This document shows, piece by piece, positions 44,911-53,700 of a DNA stretch of 64,000 nt. The DNA is from Nitrospirota bacterium (GTDB lineage: Bacteria; Nitrospirota; Nitrospiria; Nitrospirales; Nitrospiraceae). The position numbers and the translations under genes are program-made. The stretch lies in contig JAUSMA010000069.1 of NCBI GenBank assembly GCA_030645475.1, positions 248,001 to 312,000 of the forward strand, given 5' to 3'. Position 1 is the first letter of the stretch. Every line of letters begins with the position of its first letter. The notes under the pieces were generated by a model. It made no database searches and was not told the DNA's origin. It saw nothing but the letters and a program-made list of their open reading frames with translations.

Positions 44911-45413
44911 GAGAGCTACATTGCCCTATTTGCGGGGCCTCATTCGTCCGCGTGAGCTACCAGGAGGGTATGCTCGAGCGTCTCTTGGGCCGCGTGAATG
45001 TGTTCCCGTTTCGATGTCAACTCTGCACCAATCGGTTTCGTGCATATTATGCCGGTGCACGGTACAACACCCAGGCGTTCGATCGTCGGCAGTATACGCG
45101 CCTTCCGGCCTCCATCGAAGTGCAAGTGCTCGACAGCCATCAGTCGATGACCAACCGCATTACCGACATTTCGATGGATGGTTGCACCCTACAGACGACG
45201 GGATTCTCGAAGGGGGCCTTTGTCGAATTGCTCTTGAAGCCCACGGTGGAGGACGACGCGATTTATATCGAGACGGCGATGGTCTGTTCCGTTCACCCCT
45301 CCTCGACGGGCATCCGTTTCCTGGAGGTCCCGCCGGATCATTACCGCCGTCTGGGCCAGGTGGTGCTCGGGCTCTTAGTCGGTCAGGGTCTCGACCCCAT
45401 GCTCAACATCTAG
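44907..45413 (+). CDS. Zinc-ribbon/PilZ fusion protein (168 aa)
   Basis: An N-terminal zinc ribbon with CPICG (6-10) and CQLC (about 37-40), then a PilZ domain (about 65-160) with RQYTR (RxxxR) and DISMDGC (D-x-S-x-x-G), both c-di-GMP contact motifs. Start fixed by the ATGA overlap with the MazG-like gene. The zinc ribbon may recruit a partner; the output is unknown. A structured repeat begins at the base after its TAG. Confidence 0.82.
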   Translation: MRELHCPICGASFVRVSYQEGMLERLLGRVNVFPFRCQLCTNRFRAYYAGARYNTQAFDRRQYTRLPASIEVQVLDSHQSMTNRITDISMDGCTLQTTGFSKGAFVELLLKPTVEDDAIYIETAMVCSVHPSSTGIRFLEVPPDHYRRLGQVVLGLLVGQGLDPMLNI

Positions 45414-45537
45414 CAGGCTGTTGATAAAGGCGGCCAGCAGCGTTCTCGCGGCGCGCAGAGGCTCAACGTACTGTCGAGAGTGCGCTTCGCCTCTCCGCTT
45501 GCTGCGGCCTTGCTGGACGGCCTTTCTGAACAGCCTG
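45414..45537 (+). repeat. Stop-adjacent structured repeat, copy D (full length)
   Basis: 124 bp starting directly at the base after the stop TAG. Ends CAGGCTGTTGA and GAACAGCCTG pair; the centre CGTACT/AGTGCG (one G-U pair) is the least regular of the family. Right arm GCTGCGGCCTTGCTGGACGG is typical. Confidence 0.82.
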
Positions 45538-45614
45538 CGACGACGTCTGACAGCATCTGCAACTGTTCTGGTATGCGCATTTCTGCAGTGGCTCGGTAGT
45601 TTGTCAACAAACTA

Positions 45615-46484
45615 CTAGCGAGCGCGATTCTTTCCACCCGGCACGTTCACTGGCAGATTGTCGATCAAGCGGATCGATCCGATCCGAATGGCGCCCAACA
45701 TCACCGCACGATGAGTGACCCTGGTTAGAGGCTCCAGGCTGTCGGGGTCGCAGACGGCCAGGTACTCGACGTGAATGGCCGGTGCCTGTTCGACAGTCTT
45801 CCGCATGCTCCGTTCAATCGCCTCCCCATTCTTCATTCCTCCTTCGATGGCCTGTTTGCCTGCTCGAAGTGCCCGAGAGAGCCAGGGCGCGATCATCCGT
45901 TCTTCGGCGTTGAGATAAACGTTGCGTGAACTCATGGCCAGCCCATCCGCTTCTCTGACCGTCGGGCGTACCTCGATCGCCACACCGAGATTGAGGTCTT
46001 TCACCAGTTGTCGAACCAGTGTAGCCTGCTGATAGTCTTTCTGGCCGAACAGGGCGAGATGGGGACGGACCATTCCGAAGAGTTTCGTCACTACCGTGGC
46101 GACACCGGGAAAGTGATGGGGTCTGGCCTCGCCTTCCCATCGACGCGCAATCTCCGGCAGCGTCACGACCGTTTGAAAGCCTTCGGGATACATCACCTCG
46201 GCTGTCGGTTCGAAGCAGACGTCCACCCCTTCTTCGCGGCACAGCGCCCGATCCTTGGCAATCGGGCGAGGATAGCGCGTGAGGTCTTCGCGCGGGCCGA
46301 ACTGCGTCGGGTTCACAAAAATACTCACAACGAGCGCATCGCAACGGAGCCGTGCCGCTCGGATGAGCGCACGGTGGCCGTCATGCAACGCGCCCATCGT
46401 GGGAACGAATCCGATGATGACGCCGTCGCGGCGCAATCGTTCGCTCCAGGATGTCATGGAGCGGATGGTACGAATAATCTTCAT
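45615..46484 (-). CDS. panC: Pantothenate synthetase
   Basis: A 289-residue ATP-dependent ligase of pantoate and beta-alanine. The nucleotidyl-transferase motif VPTMGALHDGHRAL, IFVNPTQFGPREDL, PHHFPGVATVVTKL, GQKDYQQ and the KMSKS-like SSRNVYL are conserved. Start fixed by the ATGA overlap with folK, which coexpresses a pantothenate and a folate gene. Confidence 0.95.
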   Translation of the reverse strand: MKIIRTIRSMTSWSERLRRDGVIIGFVPTMGALHDGHRALIRAARLRCDALVVSIFVNPTQFGPREDLTRYPRPIAKDRALCREEGVDVCFEPTAEVMYPEGFQTVVTLPEIARRWEGEARPHHFPGVATVVTKLFGMVRPHLALFGQKDYQQATLVRQLVKDLNLGVAIEVRPTVREADGLAMSSRNVYLNAEERMIAPWLSRALRAGKQAIEGGMKNGEAIERSMRKTVEQAPAIHVEYLAVCDPDSLEPLTRVTHRAVMLGAIRIGSIRLIDNLPVNVPGGKNRAR

Positions 46485-47038
46485 GGACCTGGGGGCTGGC
46501 TGCATGCAGGGCGTGAACCATAACGGGTCGAGGGCTGGGGAAACAGGAGGCGGACTTCAGGCTGCTTCTCCGCCTCGGCAAGCAATTGGCTGATGGTACG
46601 TTGGCGCACCGGATGGATGAACAGAGGATCGAGTTCGCTCAAGGGCATGAGGACGAACCGGCGATGGTGCATGCGAGGATGCGGCACCACGAGATCCGGC
46701 TCATCGATCGTCTGCTGTCCGTAGAACAGGATGTCCAGATCGATCGTTCTGGGGCCGGATCGATGATCCTCGTCCCGTCCCAGCGCACGTTCGATCTCCC
46801 GGAGGATGTCGAGCAGGCTTTTCGGCGTGATATCCGTTTCAATCTGGACCACGCCGTTTAAGAACCACCCGTCCCCCGGCTGGGCATGATCATTCACGGG
46901 CTCCGTCTCGTAGAGCATCGACACGCCGAGGAGCTGTGAGTGCGGCAAGAGGCCCAGCAGGGTGACTGCCCGATCGCAGAAATCGAGCCGATCGCCGACA
47001 TTCGAGCCGAACCCGATGAACACCGTCTCGCGTCCCAT
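46481..47038 (-). CDS. folK: 6-Hydroxymethyl-7,8-dihydropterin pyrophosphokinase
   Basis: A 185-residue HPPK of folate synthesis. GFGSNVGDR, YETEPV, FLNGVVQIET, the catalytic GPRTIDLDILFYG and VPHPRMHHRRFVLMPL are present. A Pro/Ser-rich tail of about 25 residues extends past the usual end because it runs to the panC start. A GC-rich hairpin element lies 43 bp upstream. Confidence 0.95.
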   Translation of the reverse strand: MGRETVFIGFGSNVGDRLDFCDRAVTLLGLLPHSQLLGVSMLYETEPVNDHAQPGDGWFLNGVVQIETDITPKSLLDILREIERALGRDEDHRSGPRTIDLDILFYGQQTIDEPDLVVPHPRMHHRRFVLMPLSELDPLFIHPVRQRTISQLLAEAEKQPEVRLLFPQPSTRYGSRPACSQPPGP

Positions 47039-47081
47039 CTTTTCTTACTCTCTCCTGAAGGATGATCGTGGCGCACCGTGA

Positions 47082-47177
47082 GACGAGGTGCCGGGGCGAG
47101 AGGCGACTGCGCGCGTCGAACGAGCATATTCTGATCGTGCGCGTTCCGCGAGCAAGCCCTCGCCTCGGCTTCACGTC
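47082..47177. repeat. GC-rich hairpin element, copy 1
   Basis: A 47-bp core (47108-47154; on the minus strand it starts TGCTCGCGGAACGCGC and ends CTCGTTCGACGCGCGCA) differs at only one base from the core at 61711-61757. Around it, outer arms GACG..GCCG..GGCGAG pair imperfectly with their partners to 47177. It lies between the dapL stop and the folK start. Confidence 0.75.
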
Positions 47178-47183
47178 CCCAGC

Positions 47184-48359
47184 CTAGAATCCTACTTTTC
47201 TAATCCGCTCCACCGCTTCTGCCAGCCGTTCTTTCGTCGTGCAAACGGTCATCCTGATATAACCTTCGCCCGGCGCTCCGAAGCCGTTGCCCGGTGTCGT
47301 CACGATCCCGGCCTTCTCCAGTAAATGAGCCGTAAAGGAGGCGGAGGTGTATCCCTTCGGCACCGTGACCCAGATATAAAATGCGGCCGGTGGTGGATCG
47401 ACTTCGAGGCCCAGGCTCTTCAGCCCAGGCACCAAGGTATCGCGCCGCTCCTGATAGATCTTCCGTAGGCCGTCCGTGACGGAATCATCCAATCCCAGCG
47501 CCGTGATTCCTGCGGCCTGCACCGCTTCGAACACGCCGGAGTCCAGCTGGCTCTTGACCTTGCCGAGGCCTGCCAAGACGTCTTTGTTGCCGACGACGAA
47601 GCCGATGCGCCAGCCCGTCATATTGTAGGTCTTCGAGAGCGAGTGGAACTCCACGCCGACGTCCTTGGCTCCGTCGATTTCCATGAAGCTGACAGGAGGT
47701 TTGCCGTCGTAATAAATTTCCGAGTAGGCCGCATCGTGGCAGACGATGACCTGGTTCTCCTGCGCAAACTCCACCACGCGCTTGAAGTAGTCCTTGGTCA
47801 TGATGACCGACGTGGGATTATTCGGCGAATTCAGCCACATCAGCTTGGCCCTTTTCGCCACATCCTTGGGGATCGCGTTCAAGTCAGGTAAAAAACCGTT
47901 GGCCTTCGTCAGCGGCATGAGGTGCGAGATGCCGCCGCAGAAGCCGGTACCGACCGGATAGACCGGATAGCCGGGGCTCGGGACCAGGACGATATCGCCC
48001 GGATCGACAAACGCCAAGTGAATGTGCCCGATTCCTTCCTTCGAGCCGATCAGGGTCAGCACTTCGTCGGCAGGGTTCAGCGTCACGTTGAACCGGCGCT
48101 TATACCAGTCGGCCACGGCTGTCCGGAACGACAGCATTCCTTCGTAGGAGGGATATTGATGGTGCTTGGGGTTTTTGGCAGCCAGGGCGAGGCTTTCGAT
48201 AATCGGAGTCGGTGTCGGCAAGTCCGGATCGCCGATGCCGAGGTTGATGATATCGACACCCTTAGCAATCGCCGCCTGCTTCATCTTGTCGATGGCGGCA
48301 AACAGATAGGGAGGCAGTGTTTTAATTCTGGTTGCGACTTCAATTGGAAAACCGGCCAT
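47184..48359 (-). CDS. dapL: LL-diaminopimelate aminotransferase
   Basis: A 391-residue class I/II PLP aminotransferase that converts tetrahydrodipicolinate directly to LL-diaminopimelate. INLGIGDPDLPTP, the Asn-containing LNSPNNPTS, CHDAAYSEIYYDG and the PLP Lys in HSLSKTYNMTGWRIGF match DapL-type enzymes. With dapA, dapB and lysA in this window it outlines the aminotransferase variant of lysine synthesis, which needs no dapC/D/E, only an epimerase (dapF, not seen here). Confidence 0.9.
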   Translation of the reverse strand: MAGFPIEVATRIKTLPPYLFAAIDKMKQAAIAKGVDIINLGIGDPDLPTPTPIIESLALAAKNPKHHQYPSYEGMLSFRTAVADWYKRRFNVTLNPADEVLTLIGSKEGIGHIHLAFVDPGDIVLVPSPGYPVYPVGTGFCGGISHLMPLTKANGFLPDLNAIPKDVAKRAKLMWLNSPNNPTSVIMTKDYFKRVVEFAQENQVIVCHDAAYSEIYYDGKPPVSFMEIDGAKDVGVEFHSLSKTYNMTGWRIGFVVGNKDVLAGLGKVKSQLDSGVFEAVQAAGITALGLDDSVTDGLRKIYQERRDTLVPGLKSLGLEVDPPPAAFYIWVTVPKGYTSASFTAHLLEKAGIVTTPGNGFGAPGEGYIRMTVCTTKERLAEAVERIRKVGF

Positions 48360-48441
48360 GGTGCAGAATGCTCCTTTTCTAGAATGAAGCCCATTGAGGG
48401 CGCGACGGAGCCCTTAGGCTACTTCAGGAACGAGGCGGTAA

Positions 48442-49125
48442 TCAACGTGCGGAATTGATGAGATGATCGATCAAGCGATCAGCGATTTGGTGTGACAGCC
48501 ACATGTGGGGGAAAAGCCCCATCAAGGCCTTTGTCGCGGTTAACTGTGCCCGAGCGAGATCGGTGGCACAGTGCTGACAGAGCGCGTCGATCCCCTCCGC
48601 CTCTATCTCTAAATGAAACAGCAGTCCGTAGGCATGGGGACCATAGCGGAAGGCTTGCAACGGGGCCATCTCCGAGCCTGCCAGGGCCACACAATCCGGC
48701 GGCAAGTCGAAGATCTCTCCGTGCCACTCGAAGACCGAGAGCGATTCGGGAAACATACCGAATACCGGGTCCTGTTTTCCCTCTTCGGTGAGCCTGATCC
48801 TCGTTTTGCCGATTTCCAGACCGGCACCAGGCTGTACGGTTGCGCCGAGCGCTTTCGCCATGAACTGACTGCCGAGGCATACGCCGATGGCAGGTGTGCC
48901 GGCGAGCAGGACGGAGCGAATAAATGCGGTCTCCTCGGCGATCCATGGATCGGGATCGTTCACCGACATTGGCCCGCCCATAATGATCAAGAGGTCGCCA
49001 GGGTCCGGGGGGAGGCCATCCTTTGGTACAAGGCAACAGTCGAGCGAATAGCCGTGGTTGGCCAACGAGGTTGCGAAGGCTCCTGGACCTTCAAACGGAA
49101 CATGTTTCAGGCAGACCGCACGCAT
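48442..49125 (-). CDS. Class I glutamine amidotransferase-like protein
   Basis: 227 residues. The triad is visible: Cys in GVCLGSQ (about residue 84), and His/Glu in LLFHLEIEAEG; the oxyanion-side IIMGGPMSVND and EWHGEIFDLP also match GMP-synthase-like amidotransferases. A free-standing domain of this type may act on Gln derivatives or be a gamma-glutamyl hydrolase. No partner synthetase is adjacent. Divergent to the 49280 gene. Confidence 0.85.
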   Translation of the reverse strand: MRAVCLKHVPFEGPGAFATSLANHGYSLDCCLVPKDGLPPDPGDLLIIMGGPMSVNDPDPWIAEETAFIRSVLLAGTPAIGVCLGSQFMAKALGATVQPGAGLEIGKTRIRLTEEGKQDPVFGMFPESLSVFEWHGEIFDLPPDCVALAGSEMAPLQAFRYGPHAYGLLFHLEIEAEGIDALCQHCATDLARAQLTATKALMGLFPHMWLSHQIADRLIDHLINSAR

Positions 49126-49279
49126 TGGTACCTCTCAGGCATCGGCTAGCGTCCAACGTCCTGAGCATTATCCTGATTTGAGAGTTGGTTCAAGTGAAAT
49201 GATTCGTGGAGGCGATAGGTATTTGTCGCCACTTGTTTTTTCCTCTTCAGCCCTCAGGCTATGTGACCGACAAGGAGAT

Positions 49280-50137
49280 ATGGAGAATGTCATCGATCCG
49301 GCTGTTCCTGAGTCTGCCGGCATATTTTCGACTTTCAGTACAGGTGTCCCCCCTTGCTATACATTTCGCCAACGACTTCGTTCGGGGTACCACGCATTCT
49401 GGTATCGGCTCGGGGAGGGACTTCGCTGGTCACGCGGGATCTATCGAGAACGGCCGGCCGTCCAATTGTCAGCGCTTGCCGATGGTCAACAAGCGAGAAT
49501 TGCCTTTCTGAGACGCAAGTTTACCGCGCGATTCGAACGATACTGTGAGGAGCGCACCGCCCTGAAGAGTTACGAGTACCTCGACATCTTGAATCAAGCT
49601 TGGACGGCATGGGGACAGCCCCGTCCAGCTGGCGTTGTCGTGCATGATGTGGGCTCAAGCAATTTCTGGTACGCGCGCGTCCTCCAGTCGTTCTTCCGCC
49701 CTTCCGCGTTGACGGGTGTGGAAGTGGAAGGTTATCGCATCTATGCCAACGGTTATAGCCGTTGGGACTATGCACAGGGCTATGTCCAAGGGCTCCCGCA
49801 GACCAGCTTTGTCGTCTCAAGTTATGCGCAGTACGACCAGAAGGCCGATGTGGTGACGGCCTGGTATCCGTTCGTCACACCGGCGCCGGTCTTGGCCTGG
49901 CGGCTTCCGCTTGCCCTGTTGACGCCTCATGCCATTTTTTCTCGAATCGCGTCGAATCTGACGGCGACCGGGTTGTTTGTCATGGTGAATCAAGGGGCTG
50001 AAGAGGCCGCCATTGCGGCGAATCTCTGTCGAGCTGCAGGCCTGGATCAGCGCTGGTCCTACGAAGTACCAGCCACGATTAGGTCTCGGCATCAGCGCCC
50101 CGTCGTGTCCTGGTGGAGTCCAATCAGCGAGCGCTAG
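49280..50137 (+). CDS. Hypothetical protein, possibly a methyltransferase-like fold (285 aa)
   Basis: AAGGAGAT immediately precedes the ATG. About residues 110-230 show a Rossmann-like pattern: GVVVHDVGSSNFWYARVLQ, then LTGVEVEGYRIY, a strand ADVVTAWYPFVTPAP and ATGLFVMVNQG, as in SAM-dependent methyltransferases. The usual GxGxG is DVGSSN, so the assignment is weak. Soluble, with a basic N-terminal part. No operon partner. Confidence 0.6.
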   Translation: MENVIDPAVPESAGIFSTFSTGVPPCYTFRQRLRSGYHAFWYRLGEGLRWSRGIYRERPAVQLSALADGQQARIAFLRRKFTARFERYCEERTALKSYEYLDILNQAWTAWGQPRPAGVVVHDVGSSNFWYARVLQSFFRPSALTGVEVEGYRIYANGYSRWDYAQGYVQGLPQTSFVVSSYAQYDQKADVVTAWYPFVTPAPVLAWRLPLALLTPHAIFSRIASNLTATGLFVMVNQGAEEAAIAANLCRAAGLDQRWSYEVPATIRSRHQRPVVSWWSPISER

Positions 50138-50296
50138 CCGTTTCTCCTTCCCTTTTGCTACAACTATCCCCGACGTCATCGAATCTCAATGTGATGTGTT
50201 GAGTCTCTGTCCCATGTCTGGCATAAGTGGACCTCCCTGAGGCGCGCTGCCCCTCTCTGCGCTCCATCATGGCTCAAACATTGGCGAAGGTCGCGA

Positions 50297-50325
50297 TAGA
50301 CGCCCGCGCTCCCAAGAATTATACT
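50297..50325 (+). promoter_or_regulatory. Candidate promoter of the coiled-coil gene
   Basis: TAGACG (4 of 6), 17 bp, TATACT (5 of 6), giving a leader of about 32 nt. A TATAAT also reads on the opposite strand at 50318-50323. The 50138-50296 stretch has no other recognised feature. Confidence 0.35.
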
Positions 50326-50363
50326 AGGCAAACGATGTTCTCTTTGCAGGACAGGTAAGGAAT

Positions 50364-50567
50364 ATGGCAATTCAGACAGACGAACAGCAACAGACGCAGC
50401 TGGAGCTGGAGGGCTTGCGGCGAACGTTGCAATGGACAGAGATTCAGCAAGAACAGCTGTTGAATCGGCTAGACCTGCTTCGGCTGGAGAATGCCCGCTT
50501 GCAGGATCGTGTGGAAGAGTTGGTGCGTCAGGTTGAAGGGCTTAAACAGCAACAGCCCCTCTTCTAG
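50364..50567 (+). CDS. Small coiled-coil protein (67 aa)
   Basis: TAAGGAAT precedes the ATG. The whole protein is one heptad-repeat helix (LQWTEIQQEQLLNRLDLL, then LENARLQDRVEELVRQVEGL) with a Gln-rich start. Size and pattern recall ZapB-like division proteins, but many unrelated small coiled coils look alike, so function is open. A structured repeat follows 5 bp after the stop. Confidence 0.65.
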   Translation: MAIQTDEQQQTQLELEGLRRTLQWTEIQQEQLLNRLDLLRLENARLQDRVEELVRQVEGLKQQQPLF

Positions 50568-50572
50568 CCTAG

Positions 50573-50697
50573 CAGGCTGCTGAAAATGCCCGCTAGCTTC
50601 GTTCTCGGTTCGCAACCATCCTCAACGTACCCCAAGGGTACGCCTCCGGTGTTTGCTCTCCTTGCGGCCTCGCTATCGGAGCATTTTGAGCAGCCTG
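50573..50697 (+). repeat. Stop-adjacent structured repeat, copy E (full length)
   Basis: 125 bp, starting 5 bp after the stop. Ends CAGGCTGCTGAAAA and TTTTGAGCAGCCTG are perfect inverted repeats; the centre CGTACCC/GGGTACG has a 3-nt loop. Relative to copy B both stems changed on both strands and still pair. Confidence 0.88.
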
Positions 50698-50797
50698 TAG
50701 AAGCGTCCGCTCTCATTTAGGGTAGAAGTCCAGCTGAGTTGAAAAAGTTATTTTGGCAGCGTCCTCAAATCGTTCAACGCTCGCGAGCCATAATTCT

Positions 50798-51631
50798 ATG
50801 AAATATCAGGTGGTGAATATCGAGGATGTGCGGTGGCTCATTGGCCACACCGGCGGGTTTCGCGGCGGCTATGTGACGGATGTGCAGGTATCGAAGCGGC
50901 GGCTGTTGGATGAAGCCTCGGGCCGCGAGGTGTTGGCGGGGACCACCGTCACTGTCGTGATTCGTTATCGTATTCGTCAGATGGCCCGTGTGGCGAAAAT
51001 GACGATGACCGGCGTGACGGACTTCTCCATGTTTGAGCAGGAAGGGGCCGATTGCTCAACGCTTGGGATTATCCAGGCGGAGTTGACCGACGGGAAATTG
51101 CGTTTCTGGTTCGATCCGCAGGGCGAACTCTATGTGGTGTGCGACGAAGCGCAGTTGGAAGAAGTGGCGGCGCCGAGCCTTGAGCCCTTGTCGTTGGAGC
51201 AGGTGGCGCAATGGACCTTTCAAAGCGAGATGCCGGACTGGCCGACGGTGACGTGGCTCTTGGCGGAGCTGGCGGTGGCCGGTACGCCCTGTACCTGGCA
51301 GGCCACCGCGCCGTCAGCAGGACGTCATGCGTCCGTTCAGTGGGAAGGGGATCTGCTGCCGGTCTCGATACAGGACGCAAGGGATACCACAGGCGTCCAT
51401 TGCATGTTGTATGGACCGCTCGATGGACCAGGATTCGGCCTGGTGTTGCGGGTCCGTGGGGTACAGGGCCGCGATGCAGGTCAGGTGCTTTCGCTCCTGG
51501 CCGATGTGATCGTGCAGCGATTTTCAGGCCAGTGCCTGGTGGGCAATACGATTATTCCAGGCGGGGAATGGCAGAACTGGAAATCGTTCGAGCAGCAGCG
51601 CGTGGACAGCTCAGCGATGAATGCTGAATGA
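50798..51631 (+). CDS. Hypothetical protein (277 aa)
   Basis: Not recognised. Starts MKYQVVNIEDVRWLIGHTGG; soluble, beta-rich, with two probable domains (about 1-125 and 145-260) and a Trp/Glu-rich linker. No catalytic motif. The last residues (SSAMNAE) are encoded within a run of degenerate heptamers GATGAATG/CTGAATG/ATGAACG that continues past the stop, so the C-terminus was probably set by repeat insertion. Confidence 0.65.
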   Translation: MKYQVVNIEDVRWLIGHTGGFRGGYVTDVQVSKRRLLDEASGREVLAGTTVTVVIRYRIRQMARVAKMTMTGVTDFSMFEQEGADCSTLGIIQAELTDGKLRFWFDPQGELYVVCDEAQLEEVAAPSLEPLSLEQVAQWTFQSEMPDWPTVTWLLAELAVAGTPCTWQATAPSAGRHASVQWEGDLLPVSIQDARDTTGVHCMLYGPLDGPGFGLVLRVRGVQGRDAGQVLSLLADVIVQRFSGQCLVGNTIIPGGEWQNWKSFEQQRVDSSAMNAE

Positions 51632-51698
51632 TGAACGCAGAACGATGAAGGTCAGTAGTCCCTTGCTCATCGGTTCAACGTGGTGTGCTTCCTGGTAG

Positions 51699-52421
51699 CT
51701 AGGCCAGCGCTTCTCCGCTGGTACGATGACTGCCGTTGAGAGGGGCATAGGCCGGGGCGCTGTTTCCGTTTTTTGCGCCGTTGAGGTGCGTCTTCCCGTT
51801 CACGTTCTTCCCGTTCACACATTCCACTAAAACCCAGAACCGCAAGGGATTCACATTCTGCTTCCGGGCCACGTGCAGCGACGTACCATCCAGCACCGTC
51901 TGAAGCGACAGGTCTGTCCGCCACCCTAAGTGCTTCGTGAGAGGGGAGATCACTTTCTCCATGGCGGCGATGATCTTATTGTCGTTGCTGAAGTGATTCA
52001 GCATGATGATGCGTCCGCCGGGCCGGCAGACGCGGATCATTTCGTTGACCACCTTGCGGTAGTCGGGGACCGCGGTGACGACATAGGCCGCGACGACCGT
52101 GTCGAAACTGTCGTCTTTGAAGTCCATGGCACCGGCATCCATCCGATGGAGCAGCACATGGTCCATCCGGTGTTCTACCGCGCGCTGCTTCGCTCGCTCC
52201 AGCATGCCTTCGGAGAAATCGATTCCGACGATCTGACAATGGCGAGGGTACATCGGCAGGGCCAACCCGGTGCCGACTCCGACTTCAAGAATTTTCTCAT
52301 CAGGCTGCACGTCTAAGTTTCGAATCGCGGACTCACGCCCTTCGTGGAACACTTTGCCGAAAATCCGATCGTAGATTCCGGCGTAGGACGTATAGACGCG
52401 CTCAACTTTCGCTAAATCCAT
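51699..52421 (-). CDS. SAM-dependent methyltransferase, phosphatidylethanolamine N-methyltransferase (PmtA)-like
   Basis: 240 residues. Class I methyltransferase with YTSYAGIYDRIFGKVFHEGR at the N-terminus, the SAM loop EVGVGTGLALPMYP, GIDFSEGMLERA, and DTVVAAYVVTAVPD followed by VCRPGGRIIMLNHF. This matches Rhodobacter-type PmtA, which methylates phosphatidylethanolamine toward phosphatidylcholine. After about residue 200 there is an Asn/Gly-rich low-complexity tail (NGKNVNGKTHLNGAKNGN). Confidence 0.78.
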   Translation of the reverse strand: MDLAKVERVYTSYAGIYDRIFGKVFHEGRESAIRNLDVQPDEKILEVGVGTGLALPMYPRHCQIVGIDFSEGMLERAKQRAVEHRMDHVLLHRMDAGAMDFKDDSFDTVVAAYVVTAVPDYRKVVNEMIRVCRPGGRIIMLNHFSNDNKIIAAMEKVISPLTKHLGWRTDLSLQTVLDGTSLHVARKQNVNPLRFWVLVECVNGKNVNGKTHLNGAKNGNSAPAYAPLNGSHRTSGEALA

Positions 52422-52656
52422 GTCACCTCCGACTCCACAACTTGTGCGATTAGCGTTCCCCGACGAAACAGGGATTACCCGGATGGTCGCAGCTCCAGTG
52501 GGGGAAAATGTATGCGGCAGAGCATCTGAATAGGAGCGAGGAGCCCCGCCCGAACAACAAACGTGGCTACTCTAGCCAACTCGCTGCGGTGAGTCAACAG
52601 TGTTGCTCGGTTCCGTCACTTGATTCGATCGCCGCCCCTATGGGATAGGTACGAGC

Positions 52657-53277
52657 ATGATCCTCGCAGGTTTCTTTGCCGCGGCGCTGTGTCTCGGCCT
52701 GATTCTCGGAGACTGGCTCTACTTCGTGCGTCTCACGCCGGATGCCAGTCGTTATGGCTGCGGGGTGGCCCGTACGCAGGATCGATTCACGCACATCACG
52801 ATGGCGCAATTGTCCGACCGGTTCGATGCCGAAGGGCTGTTGATCTTGCCGCATGGCACTGCGCGGTGGTTCCCGCATCTGAACCAGATTGTGATTCGTC
52901 AGAAGTATCGGCTCTTTGCTATCGGCTTTCGCACCTTGTGGCCGTTAAAGGGCTTGATCTCGCTCTCCCCTGACGGTGATGCCCTGTCGGTGGTATGCCG
53001 CAAACTCACGCCCTGGTCGTCGGCCCTCCTCACCGGTACGTGGTTTGTGCTGGTGTTGGTGGGAATGGTGGGGGCTCTGATTGGCCTGTTTATAGAAGGG
53101 GAACTGGCGGCATTTCGCGGGGTGGTGCTGGCACTTGGGATTGTCGGGCTTGGACTGGTGTTTCTCATATCAGGAGCATTGACCACTATTTTCGCCTATC
53201 GGCTGGAGAACGCCAGGCTGACGACGGTGTATCAAGAGCTCCGGGAGATCCTCGAAGGAGCCAGGTTGCCGTCTTAA
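52657..53277 (+). CDS. Membrane protein of unknown function (206 aa)
   Basis: One N-terminal hydrophobic helix (about 2-24), a soluble domain of about 100 residues, then two helices (about 129-148 and 155-180) and a short cytoplasmic tail with TVYQELREILEGARLPS. No motif known to me. Convergent with the next gene at a 1-bp gap. Confidence 0.65.
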   Translation: MILAGFFAAALCLGLILGDWLYFVRLTPDASRYGCGVARTQDRFTHITMAQLSDRFDAEGLLILPHGTARWFPHLNQIVIRQKYRLFAIGFRTLWPLKGLISLSPDGDALSVVCRKLTPWSSALLTGTWFVLVLVGMVGALIGLFIEGELAAFRGVVLALGIVGLGLVFLISGALTTIFAYRLENARLTTVYQELREILEGARLPS

Positions 53278-53278
53278 C

Positions 53279-53623
53279 TCAAGCGTTATACAGACTCAGG
53301 AATACGTCGTATTCCGCAGGGAGATTCAGGCTGGAGCGGTTGCGGGCGAGGCCTGCGATGATGCCTCGGTGCTTTTTGCTGAGCCCGGACGCTTCGAACG
53401 CCTGGCGAAAGTGTTGCCAGCGAGCGGCAGCATCGGTGGCGAGGCGTTCTCGTTCATTCGGGGGCAACGCATGGACCGAAGTCGTGAGGGAGCGAATGGC
53501 TTTCTCGACGCTCTCATAGGGCGGTGCTAGTTTGAGCTGGGCATAGAATGTTTCGAGGTGATGACGAAACTCCTCACGAAGCGTCAGGGTATAATCGGCT
53601 GGGGTTGTGATAGGGTCAGTCAT
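53279..53623 (-). CDS. Hypothetical protein (114 aa)
   Basis: Start at MTDPITTPADYT. A small soluble helical protein with paired Arg/Glu segments (LREEFRHHLETFYAQLKL, LPPNERERLATDAAARWQHF). No family recognised. Convergent with the membrane protein gene. Confidence 0.55.
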   Translation of the reverse strand: MTDPITTPADYTLTLREEFRHHLETFYAQLKLAPPYESVEKAIRSLTTSVHALPPNERERLATDAAARWQHFRQAFEASGLSKKHRGIIAGLARNRSSLNLPAEYDVFLSLYNA

Positions 53624-53700
53624 AGTGGTGAAGGGGATGATACGGGAAGGACCGCAGCCGTGACAACATCTCATCCATCTTTATTTACCAGGAGGATCCC

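Noticed and set aside
50138-50363. 6S RNA gene ahead of the small coiled-coil gene
   Set aside because: The two halves do not form the long closing stem with central bubble; only promoter-like boxes are present.
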